Assembly: GCF_013343715.1 (NCBI RefSeq)
Contig: NZ_JABUNR010000007.1
Location: forward strand, 124,001-188,000
Length of the DNA: 64,000 nt
Source of the DNA: Mesobacillus harenae
GTDB lineage: Bacteria; Bacillota; Bacilli; Bacillales; Cytobacillaceae
Direction of reading: 5' to 3'
Position 1 is the first letter of the stretch. Each line of letters starts with the position of its first letter. Below are positions 43,060-51,278 of this stretch, piece by piece. The notes below the pieces were generated by a model that searched no databases, was not told the DNA's origin, and saw nothing but the letters and a program-made list of their open reading frames with translations. Position numbers and translations under genes: made by a program.

Positions 43060-44178
43060 ATGAAAAAAATCATTGTTATTGGAGCAGGTATTTTAGGAGC
43101 ATCTACAGCCTACCAGCTTGTAAAAAGTGGGGCGGAAGTCCTTATTGTCGATCGCAATGATAAAGGACAAGCAACAGATGCTGCAGCCGGGATCATCTGC
43201 CCATGGCTATCACAGCGCCGCAACATGGCGTGGTACGAGCTGGCAAAAGCAGGGGCTCGCTTTTATCCTAGTTTAGTTGAAGAACTGGAAAAAGATGGAG
43301 AAATAAAAACTGGCTATGCCAAAGTTGGTGCGCTCAGCTTGCAAAAAGATCCAGAAAAGCTGGGCAAAATGGCTAAGAGGGGATACGCACGAAGAGAAAA
43401 TGCCCCAGAGGTTGGTCAGATTCACGAGTTTGATCAGCAGAAAACGATTTCTCTTTTTCCTCCGCTTGATGATGAGTTTTCTTCCGTATATGTAAGCGGC
43501 GGTGCGCGTGTTGATGGAAGAGCACTTCGGAATTCCCTGCTGAGTGCAGCCCAGAAGCATGGGGCTACCCTAATAAATGGTGACGCCAGTCTAAGCTCGG
43601 AGGAAAATACGATAACGGGTGTGCACGTGGGGAACGACTTTCATAAGGCTGACTCAGTTATTGTTTGTGCCGGGGCATGGGCTGCTGAATTATTTAAACC
43701 TTTAGGCGTGAATTTTAAAGTTACTTTTCAAAAGGCTCAAATTGCCCATCTCAAAATTCCAGATGCCAATACGGAAAAATGGCCTGTTGTAATGCCGCCT
43801 GGAAGCCAGTATTTACTTGCTTTTGAAAATGGCCGGATGGTAGCTGGTGCCACTCACGAAGACACCGATCAGTTTGATGCACGTATAACTGCCGGTGGCC
43901 TTCAAGAGATATTCAATAAAGTATTAGAGACTGCTCCAGGCTTAGCAGATAGTACGTTTGTTGAAGCACGAAGCGGTTTCCGCCCCTTCACTCCAGGATA
44001 TCTTCCTGTGATCGGTCCGTTGCCTGGATGGACCGGTATTTTCGTGGCGAACGGCTTAGGGGCATCAGGTTTGACGATGGGGCCCTATATCGGAGCAGAG
44101 CTTGCAAAACTAGCTTTAGGGCAAGACTTGGAAATCAACTTAGAAAACTATCCAGTTGCAGGAGCACTCGAAAATTAG
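43060..44178 (+). CDS. FAD-dependent oxidoreductase (DadA/glycine-oxidase-like)
   Basis: A 372-residue DAO-family flavoprotein: Rossmann GAGILGASTAYQL at residues 7-19, DRN for the ribose, GQATDAAAGIICPW and the C-terminal RPFTPGYLPVIGPLPGWTGIFVANGLGASGLTMGP FAD-binding block. It oxidises an amine or imino acid (sarcosine, D-amino acid, glycine or proline-like). Divergent from ehuB: it could break down an imported solute or amino acid, but this is inference. I choose the ATG at 43060 (AAAAGG 9 nt upstream) over 43051, which overlaps it. Confidence 0.85.
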   Translation: MKKIIVIGAGILGASTAYQLVKSGAEVLIVDRNDKGQATDAAAGIICPWLSQRRNMAWYELAKAGARFYPSLVEELEKDGEIKTGYAKVGALSLQKDPEKLGKMAKRGYARRENAPEVGQIHEFDQQKTISLFPPLDDEFSSVYVSGGARVDGRALRNSLLSAAQKHGATLINGDASLSSEENTITGVHVGNDFHKADSVIVCAGAWAAELFKPLGVNFKVTFQKAQIAHLKIPDANTEKWPVVMPPGSQYLLAFENGRMVAGATHEDTDQFDARITAGGLQEIFNKVLETAPGLADSTFVEARSGFRPFTPGYLPVIGPLPGWTGIFVANGLGASGLTMGPYIGAELAKLALGQDLEINLENYPVAGALEN

Positions 44179-44187
44179 AAGGTTTTA

Positions 44188-44345
44188 CTGCCTTTCGCTC
44201 CAATCAAGATGCCTATTCATTTATAGATGCAATGCTAGCGGAGGAAATACACGAGGGCTCCTGTTGGAAAGCGTAGATGATGAAACCAGCTCAGCTTGAG
44301 CCCGCGGAAAGCGCAGTGAACCCCAAATCGGCAGTTATGTCGCAG
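44188..44345. repeat. decayed MITE-like repeat
   Basis: CTGCCTTTCGCTCCAATCAA and AGCCCGCGGAAAGCG resemble the ends of the intact element at 63637-63819 (ACTCCAATCA, TTCCGCGGGG). The terminal repeats are lost. Confidence 0.55.
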
Positions 44346-44367
44346 TATATGCAATGGATATAGAAAA

Positions 44368-44406
44368 AGAGCCGTGATTTTTCAATAAAATCAACGGCTC
44401 TTTTTT
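44368..44406 (+). terminator. terminator of the FAD oxidoreductase
   Basis: AGAGCCGTGATTTT pairs with AAAATCAACGGCTCT around TCAAT, then TTTTTT. Confidence 0.85.
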
Positions 44407-44579
44407 ATATATAAAACTAATTATAGCATCCTATAAAGAAGGACTTTTTCCTGAGATGTCCTTAAGACAGTAACAGATAAATACAGAAAGTTTAAGTTTG
44501 GCTACAAAACAAGCCAGATTTTTCTATATAAGAAAGGCTTATGGCTTTCTCAAAAAAAGCCGCCATAAAAGGCAGCTTT

Positions 44580-44738
44580 TCATTCTGTATCGGGGGTAAT
44601 TTGCTGGCCAATTGTACCATGTGGCTTTGGAACATAATTTAAATGCTTTGTCTTATCAGATATTACTTCAGCCTCATATGAATCAGCCTTTATATCCTTT
44701 TGCTTTGAACTTTGTTGATTTTTATCCAGGACTTCCAC
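44580..44738 (-). CDS. putative 52-residue small protein
   Basis: On the minus strand an open frame of 52 codons reads MEVLDKNQQSSKQKDIKADS, then YEAEVISDKTKHLNYV and PKPHGTIGQQITPDTE before TGA. The GTG at 44738 follows AGGTTTAGCGGAG; no ATG is available and an in-frame TAA lies nine codons upstream. Composition is hydrophilic and protein-like, with lysine/aspartate/glutamine bias. It lies downstream of terC and could be a separate short gene. I do not recognise it. Confidence 0.45.
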   Translation of the reverse strand: MEVLDKNQQSSKQKDIKADSYEAEVISDKTKHLNYVPKPHGTIGQQITPDTE

Positions 44739-44817
44739 CTCCGCTAAACCTAATGTTCGTATTTAGCGAAAGAATTATACTTAAAGTTCTTCTTGGAGAG
44801 TTTTACTACCAATTCTC

Positions 44818-45612
44818 CTAGGAAGCATTAGTTTCAGTACTAGGAATCGCTTCTGGGTCTATCTTCTCTTTTGACAAAAACCAGCCAGCTGCCGCTATCG
44901 AAATAAGGACCGCATAGAAAAATACCTTCCATTCAGTTGAATGGGCAAAATCATATGACAGTATACCGATATCTTTGTGTCCTAACGTGAGGACTGCCAG
45001 CTTAACCCCGACCCATCCGACAATTGCGAAGGCTGCAATTTCCAGACCAGGCCGTGTATGAAGGAGTTTGACAAACAGATTCGCAGCAAAACGCATGATC
45101 ACCAACCCGATTAATCCGCCAGTAAAAATAACAAGGAATTTCCCGCCATCTAAACCGCCGATATTGGGTAAATTAGTATTCGGTAGAGCCATTGCAAGTG
45201 CTACTGCTGCAAGGATGGAGTCAACTGCAAAAGCGATATCAGCCAGTTCTACCTTGATAACAGTTGCCCAGAATCCAGATTTTTTCTTATCTTTTTCCTC
45301 AGTATGTTTTTCCTTCATCTTGCTGAAAACAAGTTTACGGACAATGTGATTAATGGCAATAAACAGAAGATAAAGTGCTCCTATCGCTTGAACCTGCCAA
45401 ACATCGACAAGGAATGAAATAGCGAATAGCGAGAGGAAGCGGAATACGAATGCTCCGGCTAACCCATAAAACAGGGCTCTCTTTCTATCTTCCTCCGGGA
45501 GATGCTTAACCATGATCGCTAAAACAAGTGCATTATCAGCAGCCAGTAACCCCTCAATAGCAATTAACAGGACTAATACCCAACTATATTCTAAAAAAAT
45601 GGACAGTTCCAT
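44818..45612 (-). CDS. TerC family membrane protein, probable Mn2+ exporter (YkoY/MeeY-like)
   Basis: A 264-residue TerC protein with about seven helices. ALAADNALVLAIM-like LLIAIEGLLAADNALVLAIMVKHL (residues 17-40) and ELADIAFAVDSILAAVALA (about 125) carry the paired acidic residues that form the metal path. B. subtilis homologs YkoY (MeeY) and YceF export Mn2+, often to extracellular enzymes. Here it is the last gene of an operon led by a yybP-ykoY Mn2+ riboswitch (46281-46375), which supports Mn2+ export. Ribosome binding site GGGGG. Confidence 0.92.
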   Translation of the reverse strand: MELSIFLEYSWVLVLLIAIEGLLAADNALVLAIMVKHLPEEDRKRALFYGLAGAFVFRFLSLFAISFLVDVWQVQAIGALYLLFIAINHIVRKLVFSKMKEKHTEEKDKKKSGFWATVIKVELADIAFAVDSILAAVALAMALPNTNLPNIGGLDGGKFLVIFTGGLIGLVIMRFAANLFVKLLHTRPGLEIAAFAIVGWVGVKLAVLTLGHKDIGILSYDFAHSTEWKVFFYAVLISIAAAGWFLSKEKIDPEAIPSTETNAS

Positions 45613-45643
45613 TATATGTTCCCCCTACTATTTATTAAAATAG

Positions 45644-45931
45644 CTAAGCTGCTTTATCTATAAAACCATGTCTTTCTTTTAACGACTGTGGAGCCATCTT
45701 TACCATTCTTTCAAGGAAGAACGTGGCAATGACTACATCATCAACAATACCTATTAGAGCCAGGTAGTCCGGTATTAAATCAAAAGGAAAGAAGGCATAT
45801 GTGGCAATAAGCAAAATACTGAGCACTTTTTTGTGCAGCCCCACTTCCTTTGAAGAGAAGAAGTCCTTTATAAACGGTATAAACTTCCAAAACTTCAAAA
45901 CAAACTTCAGCCTTTTAAAATACTTGAACAA
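45644..45931 (-). CDS. YkvA family protein (DUF1232)
   Basis: A 95-residue small membrane protein; helical LSILLIATYAFFPFDLIPDYLALIGIVDDVVIATFFLERMVK carries the DUF1232 signature PxDLIPD (residues about 48-54) followed by DDVV. Role unknown; in Bacillus these often sit by membrane or metal transport genes. Here it is in the Mn2+-riboswitch operon, 31 nt before terC, suggesting a link to manganese export or membrane protection. Confidence 0.85.
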   Translation of the reverse strand: MFKYFKRLKFVLKFWKFIPFIKDFFSSKEVGLHKKVLSILLIATYAFFPFDLIPDYLALIGIVDDVVIATFFLERMVKMAPQSLKERHGFIDKAA

Positions 45932-46007
45932 TTTTCATCACCTTTTCGCAATTAATCGTTGGCGCTCTGAAAGCCTTGTCTGCAGCAAAATGAAGTGTTC
46001 TTTTGTT

Positions 46008-46133
46008 CTATTTCCGTGAAGCGTACTTTTCATCAAGACGTTTTTCTATTTTTTCAAGCTCAGTTTTATCATTCAAAAGTTCTTGTTTATTTTTCTTGAT
46101 TAACTCAGAAAATGCCATCTTTTTCTTCTTCAT
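46008..46133 (-). CDS. FbpB-family small basic protein
   Basis: A 41-residue protein with MKKKKMAFSELIKKNKQELL and NDKTELEKIEKRLDEKYASRK. Start region (basic cluster, then F-x-E-L-I/V-x-x-N-K-x-E-L-L-x-D) matches the Fur-regulated basic protein B (FbpB) family, which in B. subtilis helps the FsrA small RNA block translation of iron-rich proteins. Good ribosome binding site GGAGTGAG. It is first in the Mn2+-riboswitch operon, not behind a visible Fur box. Family call from memory; function here is inference. Confidence 0.75.
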   Translation of the reverse strand: MKKKKMAFSELIKKNKQELLNDKTELEKIEKRLDEKYASRK

Positions 46134-46216
46134 ATTTCTCACTCCACTCTTAATAAATTTATCCTAAAACCTTTGCTAATAGGATTTCCAGTTACACCGT
46201 CCCCCATGCTGGCAAT

Positions 46217-46251
46217 AAAAAAACCTTCACCAGCTAATGCATGGCGAAGGT
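46217..46251 (-). terminator. riboswitch-controlled terminator
   Basis: On the minus strand GGTGAAGGT pairs with ACCTTCGCC... read as ACCTTCGCC (46251-46243) with GGTGAAGGT (46231-46223), followed by TTTTTTT. It lies between the Mn2+ riboswitch and the first gene and is the expected regulatory terminator. Confidence 0.85.
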
Positions 46252-46280
46252 CTCATAAAAAATAAAGACCTTTACCAACA

Positions 46281-46375
46281 GGTAAAGGTCTTGCTAACAA
46301 CGGTTACGCTGCCAACAAAGCCGAGAGTGGTAAAACTCCGAAATGACGACTTTGCTGTAAAAGCTACTCCCCTTT
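46281..46375 (-). ncRNA. yybP-ykoY (Mn2+) riboswitch aptamer
   Basis: Read leftward it begins AAAGGGGAGUAGC, holds CAAAGUCGUCAUUUCG (loop L1 of the family), CGGCUUUGUUGGCAG and ends GUUAGCAAGACCUUUACC. These are the strictly conserved parts of the yybP-ykoY aptamer (the L1/L3 Mn2+ site and the 3' P1 strand), in the correct order and spacing. The next hairpin (AAGACCTTTACC/GGTAAAGGTCTT, 46264-46292) competes with the terminator at 46217-46251: GGUAAAGGUC can pair with GACCUUCGCC. This is an ON switch, so high Mn2+ should raise terC expression. Confidence 0.95.
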
Positions 46376-46482
46376 AGGAGAAACTATTCAACTGTTAGCA
46401 TAACGATAATGGAATCTCGAACTTTTGTCAATTCTTTTTAAATATTTATTATTTCCATTTTCTCCTTGGATTATTTTCTTAA

Positions 46483-46539
46483 TTGACAAAGATGTATATA
46501 CAGGTTATTATGTAAACGCAAACAACACTTGTATATACA
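46483..46539 (+). promoter_or_regulatory. treP promoter with two TreR operators and a cre site
   Basis: TTGACA (46483-46488), 17 bp, TATTAT (46506-46511). TGTATATACA, the core of the TreR operator, occurs at 46493-46502 (between -35 and -10) and at 46530-46539. TGTAAACGCAAACA (46511-46524) fits the cre consensus TGWAANCGNTNWCA at 13 of 14 positions and covers the start of transcription. So trehalose induction and glucose repression are both written here. Confidence 0.9.
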
Positions 46540-46626
46540 GGTAAATAAGATATAGACGCACTTCAATCTGTGCATATAAGGTTGGCGCACCTTTTTTTCA
46601 CCATTCCACAATTCAGGAGGAACAAA

Positions 46627-48051
46627 ATGAGTAAATATAATGGGCCAGCTAATGAACTACTGGAACATATTGGGGGAAAAGACAACATTGCGTCAGTCAC
46701 CCATTGCGTTACTAGAATGCGCTTTGTGTTAAAAGATCCCCAAAAGGCGGATATTGAAAAAATTGAATCTATTAAACTTGTAAAAGGGACATTTACACAA
46801 GCAGGGCAATTTCAAGTTATTATAGGAAATGAAGTTTCTGATTTTTATAATGAGTTTGTAAAGGTTGCCGATGTCGAAAGCGCTTCAAAAGATGATGCAA
46901 AAGAGGCTGCTAAACAGAATATGAGCTGGCTGCAGCGAATGATTGCTCATTTAGCAGATATCTTCACTCCACTTATCCCAGCTCTTGTCGTTGGGGGCCT
47001 TATTCTCGGGTTTAGAAATGTAATTGGGGATATCAAAATGCTCGAGAATGGCACTATTACCCTTGTTGAATCTTCCCAGTTTTGGGCTGGGGTTCACCAC
47101 TTCCTTTGGTTAATTGGTGAAGCGGTATTCCACTTCTTGCCTGTCGGTATCACCTGGTCGATTACGAAAAAAATGGGTACTTCACAAATTCTCGGGATCG
47201 TCCTTGGTCTCACACTCGTTTCTCCCCAGCTGCTGAACGCTTATGGAGTCGCAGGAGGAGCTGAAATACCTGTTTGGGACTTTGGCTTTGCACAGATTGA
47301 TATGATTGGTTATCAGGCTCAAGTAATCCCTGCTATTCTTGCTGGTTTTGTCCTAGCAATTTTAGAACGCAGGCTGCGCAGTTTTGTTCCTAATTCTATT
47401 TCAATGATCGTGGTTCCATTCTTTGCTTTGATTCCAACGGTTCTTATCGCTCACATTGTTCTTGGCCCAATCGGCTGGACAATTGGCTCATTTATCTCTG
47501 ATGTCGTCTATTCTGGTTTAACCTCAGCATTCGGCTGGTTATTCGCAGCTATATTCGGATTTGCTTATGCACCGCTTGTTATAACAGGATTGCATCATAT
47601 GACTAACGCCATTGATCTTCAATTAATGAGTGAGTTTGGAGGAACAAACCTCTGGCCAATGATTGCTTTATCAAATATCGCCCAAGGTTCTGCTGTACTT
47701 GCGATGATATATATCAACCGTAAAAATGAAGAAGAAAAGCAAGTTTCAATTCCTGCTGCAGTATCTTGTTACCTTGGAGTAACCGAGCCCGCGATGTTCG
47801 GGATTAACCTCAAATATGGCTTCCCATTCTTAGCGGCGATGATCGGTTCACTAGCAGCTGCTGTCATCTCTGTAGGCAGCAATGTTATGGCTAACTCCAT
47901 TGGGGTTGGTGGGCTTCCCGGCATTCTATCTATACAAGCACAGTACTGGGGAATGTTTACAATTGCGATGATTGTAGCAATTATCGTCCCTTTCCTGCTT
48001 ACAATCGTCTTCTCAAAAACAAAAATGAACAAATTTGCTGTGAAAAAATAA
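46627..48051 (+). CDS. treP: PTS trehalose transporter subunit EIIBC, TreP
   Basis: A 474-residue EIIBC protein. EIIB domain at residues 1-90, with the phosphorylated Cys C27 in NIASVTHCVTRMRFVL; EIIC from about 110 with ten helices, the GITWSITKKMGTSQILGIVLGLTLVSPQLLNAYG block, and ITGLHHMTNAIDLQLMSEFGGTNLWPMIALSNIAQGSA near 330. It imports and phosphorylates trehalose at the membrane. There is no EIIA domain, so the cell's general EIIA(Glc) must serve. ATG at 46627 after AGGAGGAAC. The usual partners treA and treR are not in this window. Confidence 0.96.
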   Translation: MSKYNGPANELLEHIGGKDNIASVTHCVTRMRFVLKDPQKADIEKIESIKLVKGTFTQAGQFQVIIGNEVSDFYNEFVKVADVESASKDDAKEAAKQNMSWLQRMIAHLADIFTPLIPALVVGGLILGFRNVIGDIKMLENGTITLVESSQFWAGVHHFLWLIGEAVFHFLPVGITWSITKKMGTSQILGIVLGLTLVSPQLLNAYGVAGGAEIPVWDFGFAQIDMIGYQAQVIPAILAGFVLAILERRLRSFVPNSISMIVVPFFALIPTVLIAHIVLGPIGWTIGSFISDVVYSGLTSAFGWLFAAIFGFAYAPLVITGLHHMTNAIDLQLMSEFGGTNLWPMIALSNIAQGSAVLAMIYINRKNEEEKQVSIPAAVSCYLGVTEPAMFGINLKYGFPFLAAMIGSLAAAVISVGSNVMANSIGVGGLPGILSIQAQYWGMFTIAMIVAIIVPFLLTIVFSKTKMNKFAVKK

Positions 48052-48080
48052 GACAAAAAGCGTCCTTGTAAGGAGAAAAA

Positions 48081-48111
48081 CAGGCTGCTCAATTGAGCCG
48101 CCTGTTTTTTT
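48081..48111 (+). terminator. terminator of treP
   Basis: CAGGCTGCTCAATTGAGC and GCCTG form a stem (one unpaired T/C) followed by TTTTTTT. Confidence 0.85.
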
Positions 48112-48269
48112 GATTAGGACATTAAGACCAGCTTAGTCTGATATAACTAATCTAGCCTTTGATAGAGCCATCTTTAACATAGCTTGGTACAACAAGATCT
48201 GTTTAACACCTTTAAGCTCAGGTCCCAGATCTGATTAACGCTAGCCTAACCATCCTTTAATCACTGTAA

Positions 48270-48385
48270 GCTCTGACATTGCTGACGTAGCTGAAGCAGT
48301 TTCCGGAAGACGAAGCTAGACATCCTTCCCGGCCGCCCCAGCGGAACGCCCGGAGCGAAATTAAGCAGCCAAATTTAACAGAACC
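48270..48385 (-). mobile_element. MITE-like repeat, truncated copy
   Basis: Minus strand: GGTTCTGTTAAATTTGGCTG (from 48385), CTTAATTTCGCTCCGGGCG, GGCGGCCGGGAAGG. It parallels the intact element at 63637-63819 for about 115 bp; the distal end is lost. Confidence 0.6.
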
Positions 48386-48397
48386 ACTAATTAACGT

Positions 48398-48817
48398 CTA
48401 TTTAGCACGCTTTACCATTACCAACGCTGTGATAATTAGTGTAAAAGCAGTCATGGCTAAAAATGGAATAGTAATGAAGCCAAGCCAATTGATATAGATG
48501 GCTGTACAAGGTACTCCGTTTACACAAGGCTTAATTTCAGCAAACCCAGGGACCTTTTGAACCAAGTAATGATTAAAGGAAATCAGCCAGCCAATCAATG
48601 CAAAAGGCAATGCATATTGTTTGATAGATGAATCATTTTTAAAGGTCGCAATACCGAGAAGCAAGACGAGCGGATACATCAGAATCCGCTGGTACCAGCA
48701 AAGTTCACAAGGAATATAGCCACGTATATCACTAAAATAGAGACTTCCCAAAGTTGCAACAATCGAAACTATCCAGGCAAAATACAAGAAGTATTGATTC
48801 TTATTATAGTTTTTCAT
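48398..48817 (-). CDS. bdbC: disulfide oxidoreductase BdbC (DsbB family)
   Basis: A 139-residue membrane protein with four helices. The first redox pair is CELC near residue 37 and the second is CVNGVPC near 95-101. It passes electrons from BdbD to quinones in the membrane. Its ATG overlaps the last base of the bdbD stop (TAATG). Standard length for the family. Confidence 0.95.
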   Translation of the reverse strand: MKNYNKNQYFLYFAWIVSIVATLGSLYFSDIRGYIPCELCWYQRILMYPLVLLLGIATFKNDSSIKQYALPFALIGWLISFNHYLVQKVPGFAEIKPCVNGVPCTAIYINWLGFITIPFLAMTAFTLIITALVMVKRAK

Positions 48818-49503
48818 TATTCCTTACCTTCTAATTCTTGTTCGATAAGCAATATAATTTTTTCATAATCAAAAGGGTTTTCAAGCATTGTCCCATTTAC
48901 AATGACAGTTGGCGTTTTTTCAACATTAAATTCATCTGTTAAAGCGGAATCCTTACTGACTTCCTCCTTTATAGACTGGCTTTGCATATCTTCTTGTAAT
49001 AGATTCAAATCAATTGAAGGTATAGTACCTGCCACGGCCACAATAGTATCCATTGTCAGCCAAACAGAATCATGGTCATTAGAGTCGGGCTGCTGATCAA
49101 AAAGTTTTTTATGGAATTCCCAATAGCTTTCTGGATTTTGTTTATAAACCGCTTCAGCTGCAAGCGACCCTAACTCAGACTCCTCCCCGTGAAATAATAC
49201 ATTAATATAGGTGAACTTCACATCACCATTGGCCACGTATTCTTCTACTAAATGTGGGGAAAACTGCTCTCCCCATGCTTTACAGGCAGGACATTTATAG
49301 TCTCCAAACTCAACTACACTTACAGGTGCTTCCTCACTCCCGATTGTTGGCTGGCCTTCAATCGGTGGCTGCTTGCCTAATTCGGCTTTACCATTGTCTT
49401 CTGAATTAGAATCCATCAATAGTACAGCAGCGGTTATTAAAGCGAAAACTAGTATCGTGACTATGACAATTAATTTAAACGGTGAACTTTTCTTATTTGT
49501 CAT
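48817..49503 (-). CDS. bdbD: thiol-disulfide oxidoreductase BdbD (DsbA family)
   Basis: A 228-residue extracytoplasmic oxidase: N-terminal anchor (residues 9-32), then a DsbA fold with active site CPAC in FGDYKCPACKAWGEQF (about 70-85) and cis-Pro loop KTPTVIVNG near 200. It inserts disulfides into exported proteins, such as competence pseudopilins; interestingly an orphan pilin with two Cys is elsewhere in the window. Pairs with BdbC. Confidence 0.95.
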   Translation of the reverse strand: MTNKKSSPFKLIVIVTILVFALITAAVLLMDSNSEDNGKAELGKQPPIEGQPTIGSEEAPVSVVEFGDYKCPACKAWGEQFSPHLVEEYVANGDVKFTYINVLFHGEESELGSLAAEAVYKQNPESYWEFHKKLFDQQPDSNDHDSVWLTMDTIVAVAGTIPSIDLNLLQEDMQSQSIKEEVSKDSALTDEFNVEKTPTVIVNGTMLENPFDYEKIILLIEQELEGKE

Positions 49504-49905
49504 TCTATTTATCTCCCTTTACGATATTAATATACAAATTTACTTTTTCACAGGATAAGTCTTACCCTTACTACAGAGCTATAAGATAGCTGCTTACCGT
49601 GTGAAATCTCTACTATTCTAACAAATTAAGGCAGTGAAAACTTAAAGATACTTTGTATACTTTATGAACTTTAATATGTTACAAATATAAAATACTAAAG
49701 CTATCTGGATTTATCACAGAAAGAGAAGTAATTGTTCAAACGACTTTCACCGATTCATCATAATTCTTGAAAATACAGCATGAATTACCCATTATAATTA
49801 TAGTTATAGGATTAAACCCAAATGCCATAAAAATGGTCTCAATGCTGCTGTCCAAAATTGATCAACTCTTAATAAGCTATCTAAAAACTAGGACAGGTGA
49901 TTTTA
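49504..49905. other. 402-bp gap between bdbD and the two-component genes
   Basis: AT-rich divergent promoter region. TATAAT-like elements occur (for example TTATAATTATAG near 49793), but I see no convincing -35, riboswitch, repeat or small gene. Confidence 0.45.
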
Positions 49906-51276
49906 TTGAACAAACTCTCCTTAAAGCTTGGCTCATTGTTTTTTCTCATTATTTTCACCCTTGAAACTTTTATGTTTTTCTTTTTACACACTTCATTAGT
50001 AGATTCAAGAATCGAAGAAGAACTGACTGCGCTTCAGGCTAGGGGGAACTCGCACCGAAATGTTCTCGAGCGTCATTTTGAGCTAGACACAATTCATCAC
50101 GTTATCTTAATGGAGTCAGAAGCTGTTACAGATGTAGTCATTACAGACAGCGGCGGGAAAATTCTTAATTCCTCAAATAACAGTGATTTTTTCACAAAGT
50201 ATTTAACTAACCCAAATCCCTCCATTCCGCGAAATGGCAGGATCTTGGAAGGGAATTGGAAAGATAAGCCCTTTCTGGTTGCCGTTAGCCCGGTTCAAGA
50301 TAACGGGCAAACAATTGGATATGTATATATGTTCTTAAATACCCATTCAGTCCAAGCCCAGATTGAGCAATTAAACGCTCATTTTCTCTTAACTGGTCTT
50401 ATTGCTATTTGTTTAACAGTAGTCATAATCATATTTTTATCAAATGCCCTTACTAAACCTCTCATGAAAATGAAAGAGGCTACATCACAAATTAACCAGG
50501 GTAATTTCTCTGTTTCCCTTCCAAAAACAAATAATGATGAACTCGGAGACTTATCCAGTTCCATACAAATTTTGGCGAATGATCTTAATTATTTAAAACA
50601 GGAGCGCAATGATTTCCTTGCAAGCATTTCCCATGAATTACGGACTCCTCTAACTTATATAAAGGGATACACCGACATTTTGCTGAAGCGCAGTCTTCCT
50701 AAGGATGATCAGGAGAAGTATCTTCGTATTATCCAGGAAGAAACCAACCGGCTTTCAAACCTTGTCGAAGATTTGTTCGAACTCGCTAAATTTGATAAGA
50801 ACTCGTTTGAAATTACCAAACAGCCTATTGACTTGCATTCTTTTTTAAACGGAATTGAGCAAAAATTGTCCCCGGCCTTCAGAGAAAAGCAAATGAAGTT
50901 ACAGCTAAACTCTCCGCCTGGCATACACTTGTATGCAGATACGCTAAGACTGGAGCAGATTCTTTTTAATCTGTTGGATAATTCAATAAAGTACTCGCCT
51001 GTCGGAACTAGGACACTTCTGACTGTTATCGAAAAGAAACAGCTTATAAGCATCATCATAGAGGATAATGGTAAAGGAATTCCTGAAAAAGATATACCGT
51101 TCATTTTTAATCGATTTTACCGGGTGGACAAATCGAGAACAAGAGCCTCAGGTGGTACTGGGCTCGGCTTGGCCATTGTACAGGAACTGGTACTTGCTCA
51201 TGGAGGCTCGATTTCCGTTGAAAGCAAAGTTGGGGCTGGCACCAAATTCACTATAACTTTTAGGGGCGATGAGTAA
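49906..51276 (+). CDS. sensor histidine kinase with HAMP domain
   Basis: A 456-residue sensor. Helix 1 at about 8-28, extracytoplasmic sensor to residue 155, helix 2 at 160-185 (LTGLIAICLTVVIIIFLSNALTKPL), then HAMP, HisKA with ASISHELRTPLTYIKGYTDI (phospho-His near 245), and HATPase: N box FNLLDNSIKYS, G1 IEDNGKGIP, F box, G2 GGTGLGLAI. Start at TTG 49906 (AGGTGA 5 nt upstream). It precedes its response regulator by 2 nt, the reverse of the usual order. Signal unknown. Confidence 0.93.
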   Translation: MNKLSLKLGSLFFLIIFTLETFMFFFLHTSLVDSRIEEELTALQARGNSHRNVLERHFELDTIHHVILMESEAVTDVVITDSGGKILNSSNNSDFFTKYLTNPNPSIPRNGRILEGNWKDKPFLVAVSPVQDNGQTIGYVYMFLNTHSVQAQIEQLNAHFLLTGLIAICLTVVIIIFLSNALTKPLMKMKEATSQINQGNFSVSLPKTNNDELGDLSSSIQILANDLNYLKQERNDFLASISHELRTPLTYIKGYTDILLKRSLPKDDQEKYLRIIQEETNRLSNLVEDLFELAKFDKNSFEITKQPIDLHSFLNGIEQKLSPAFREKQMKLQLNSPPGIHLYADTLRLEQILFNLLDNSIKYSPVGTRTLLTVIEKKQLISIIIEDNGKGIPEKDIPFIFNRFYRVDKSRTRASGGTGLGLAIVQELVLAHGGSISVESKVGAGTKFTITFRGDE

Positions 51277-51278
51277 CT

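Noticed and set aside
46390-46480. A second riboswitch between the Mn2+ aptamer and treP
   Set aside because: Only AT-rich sequence is present, with no conserved stems.
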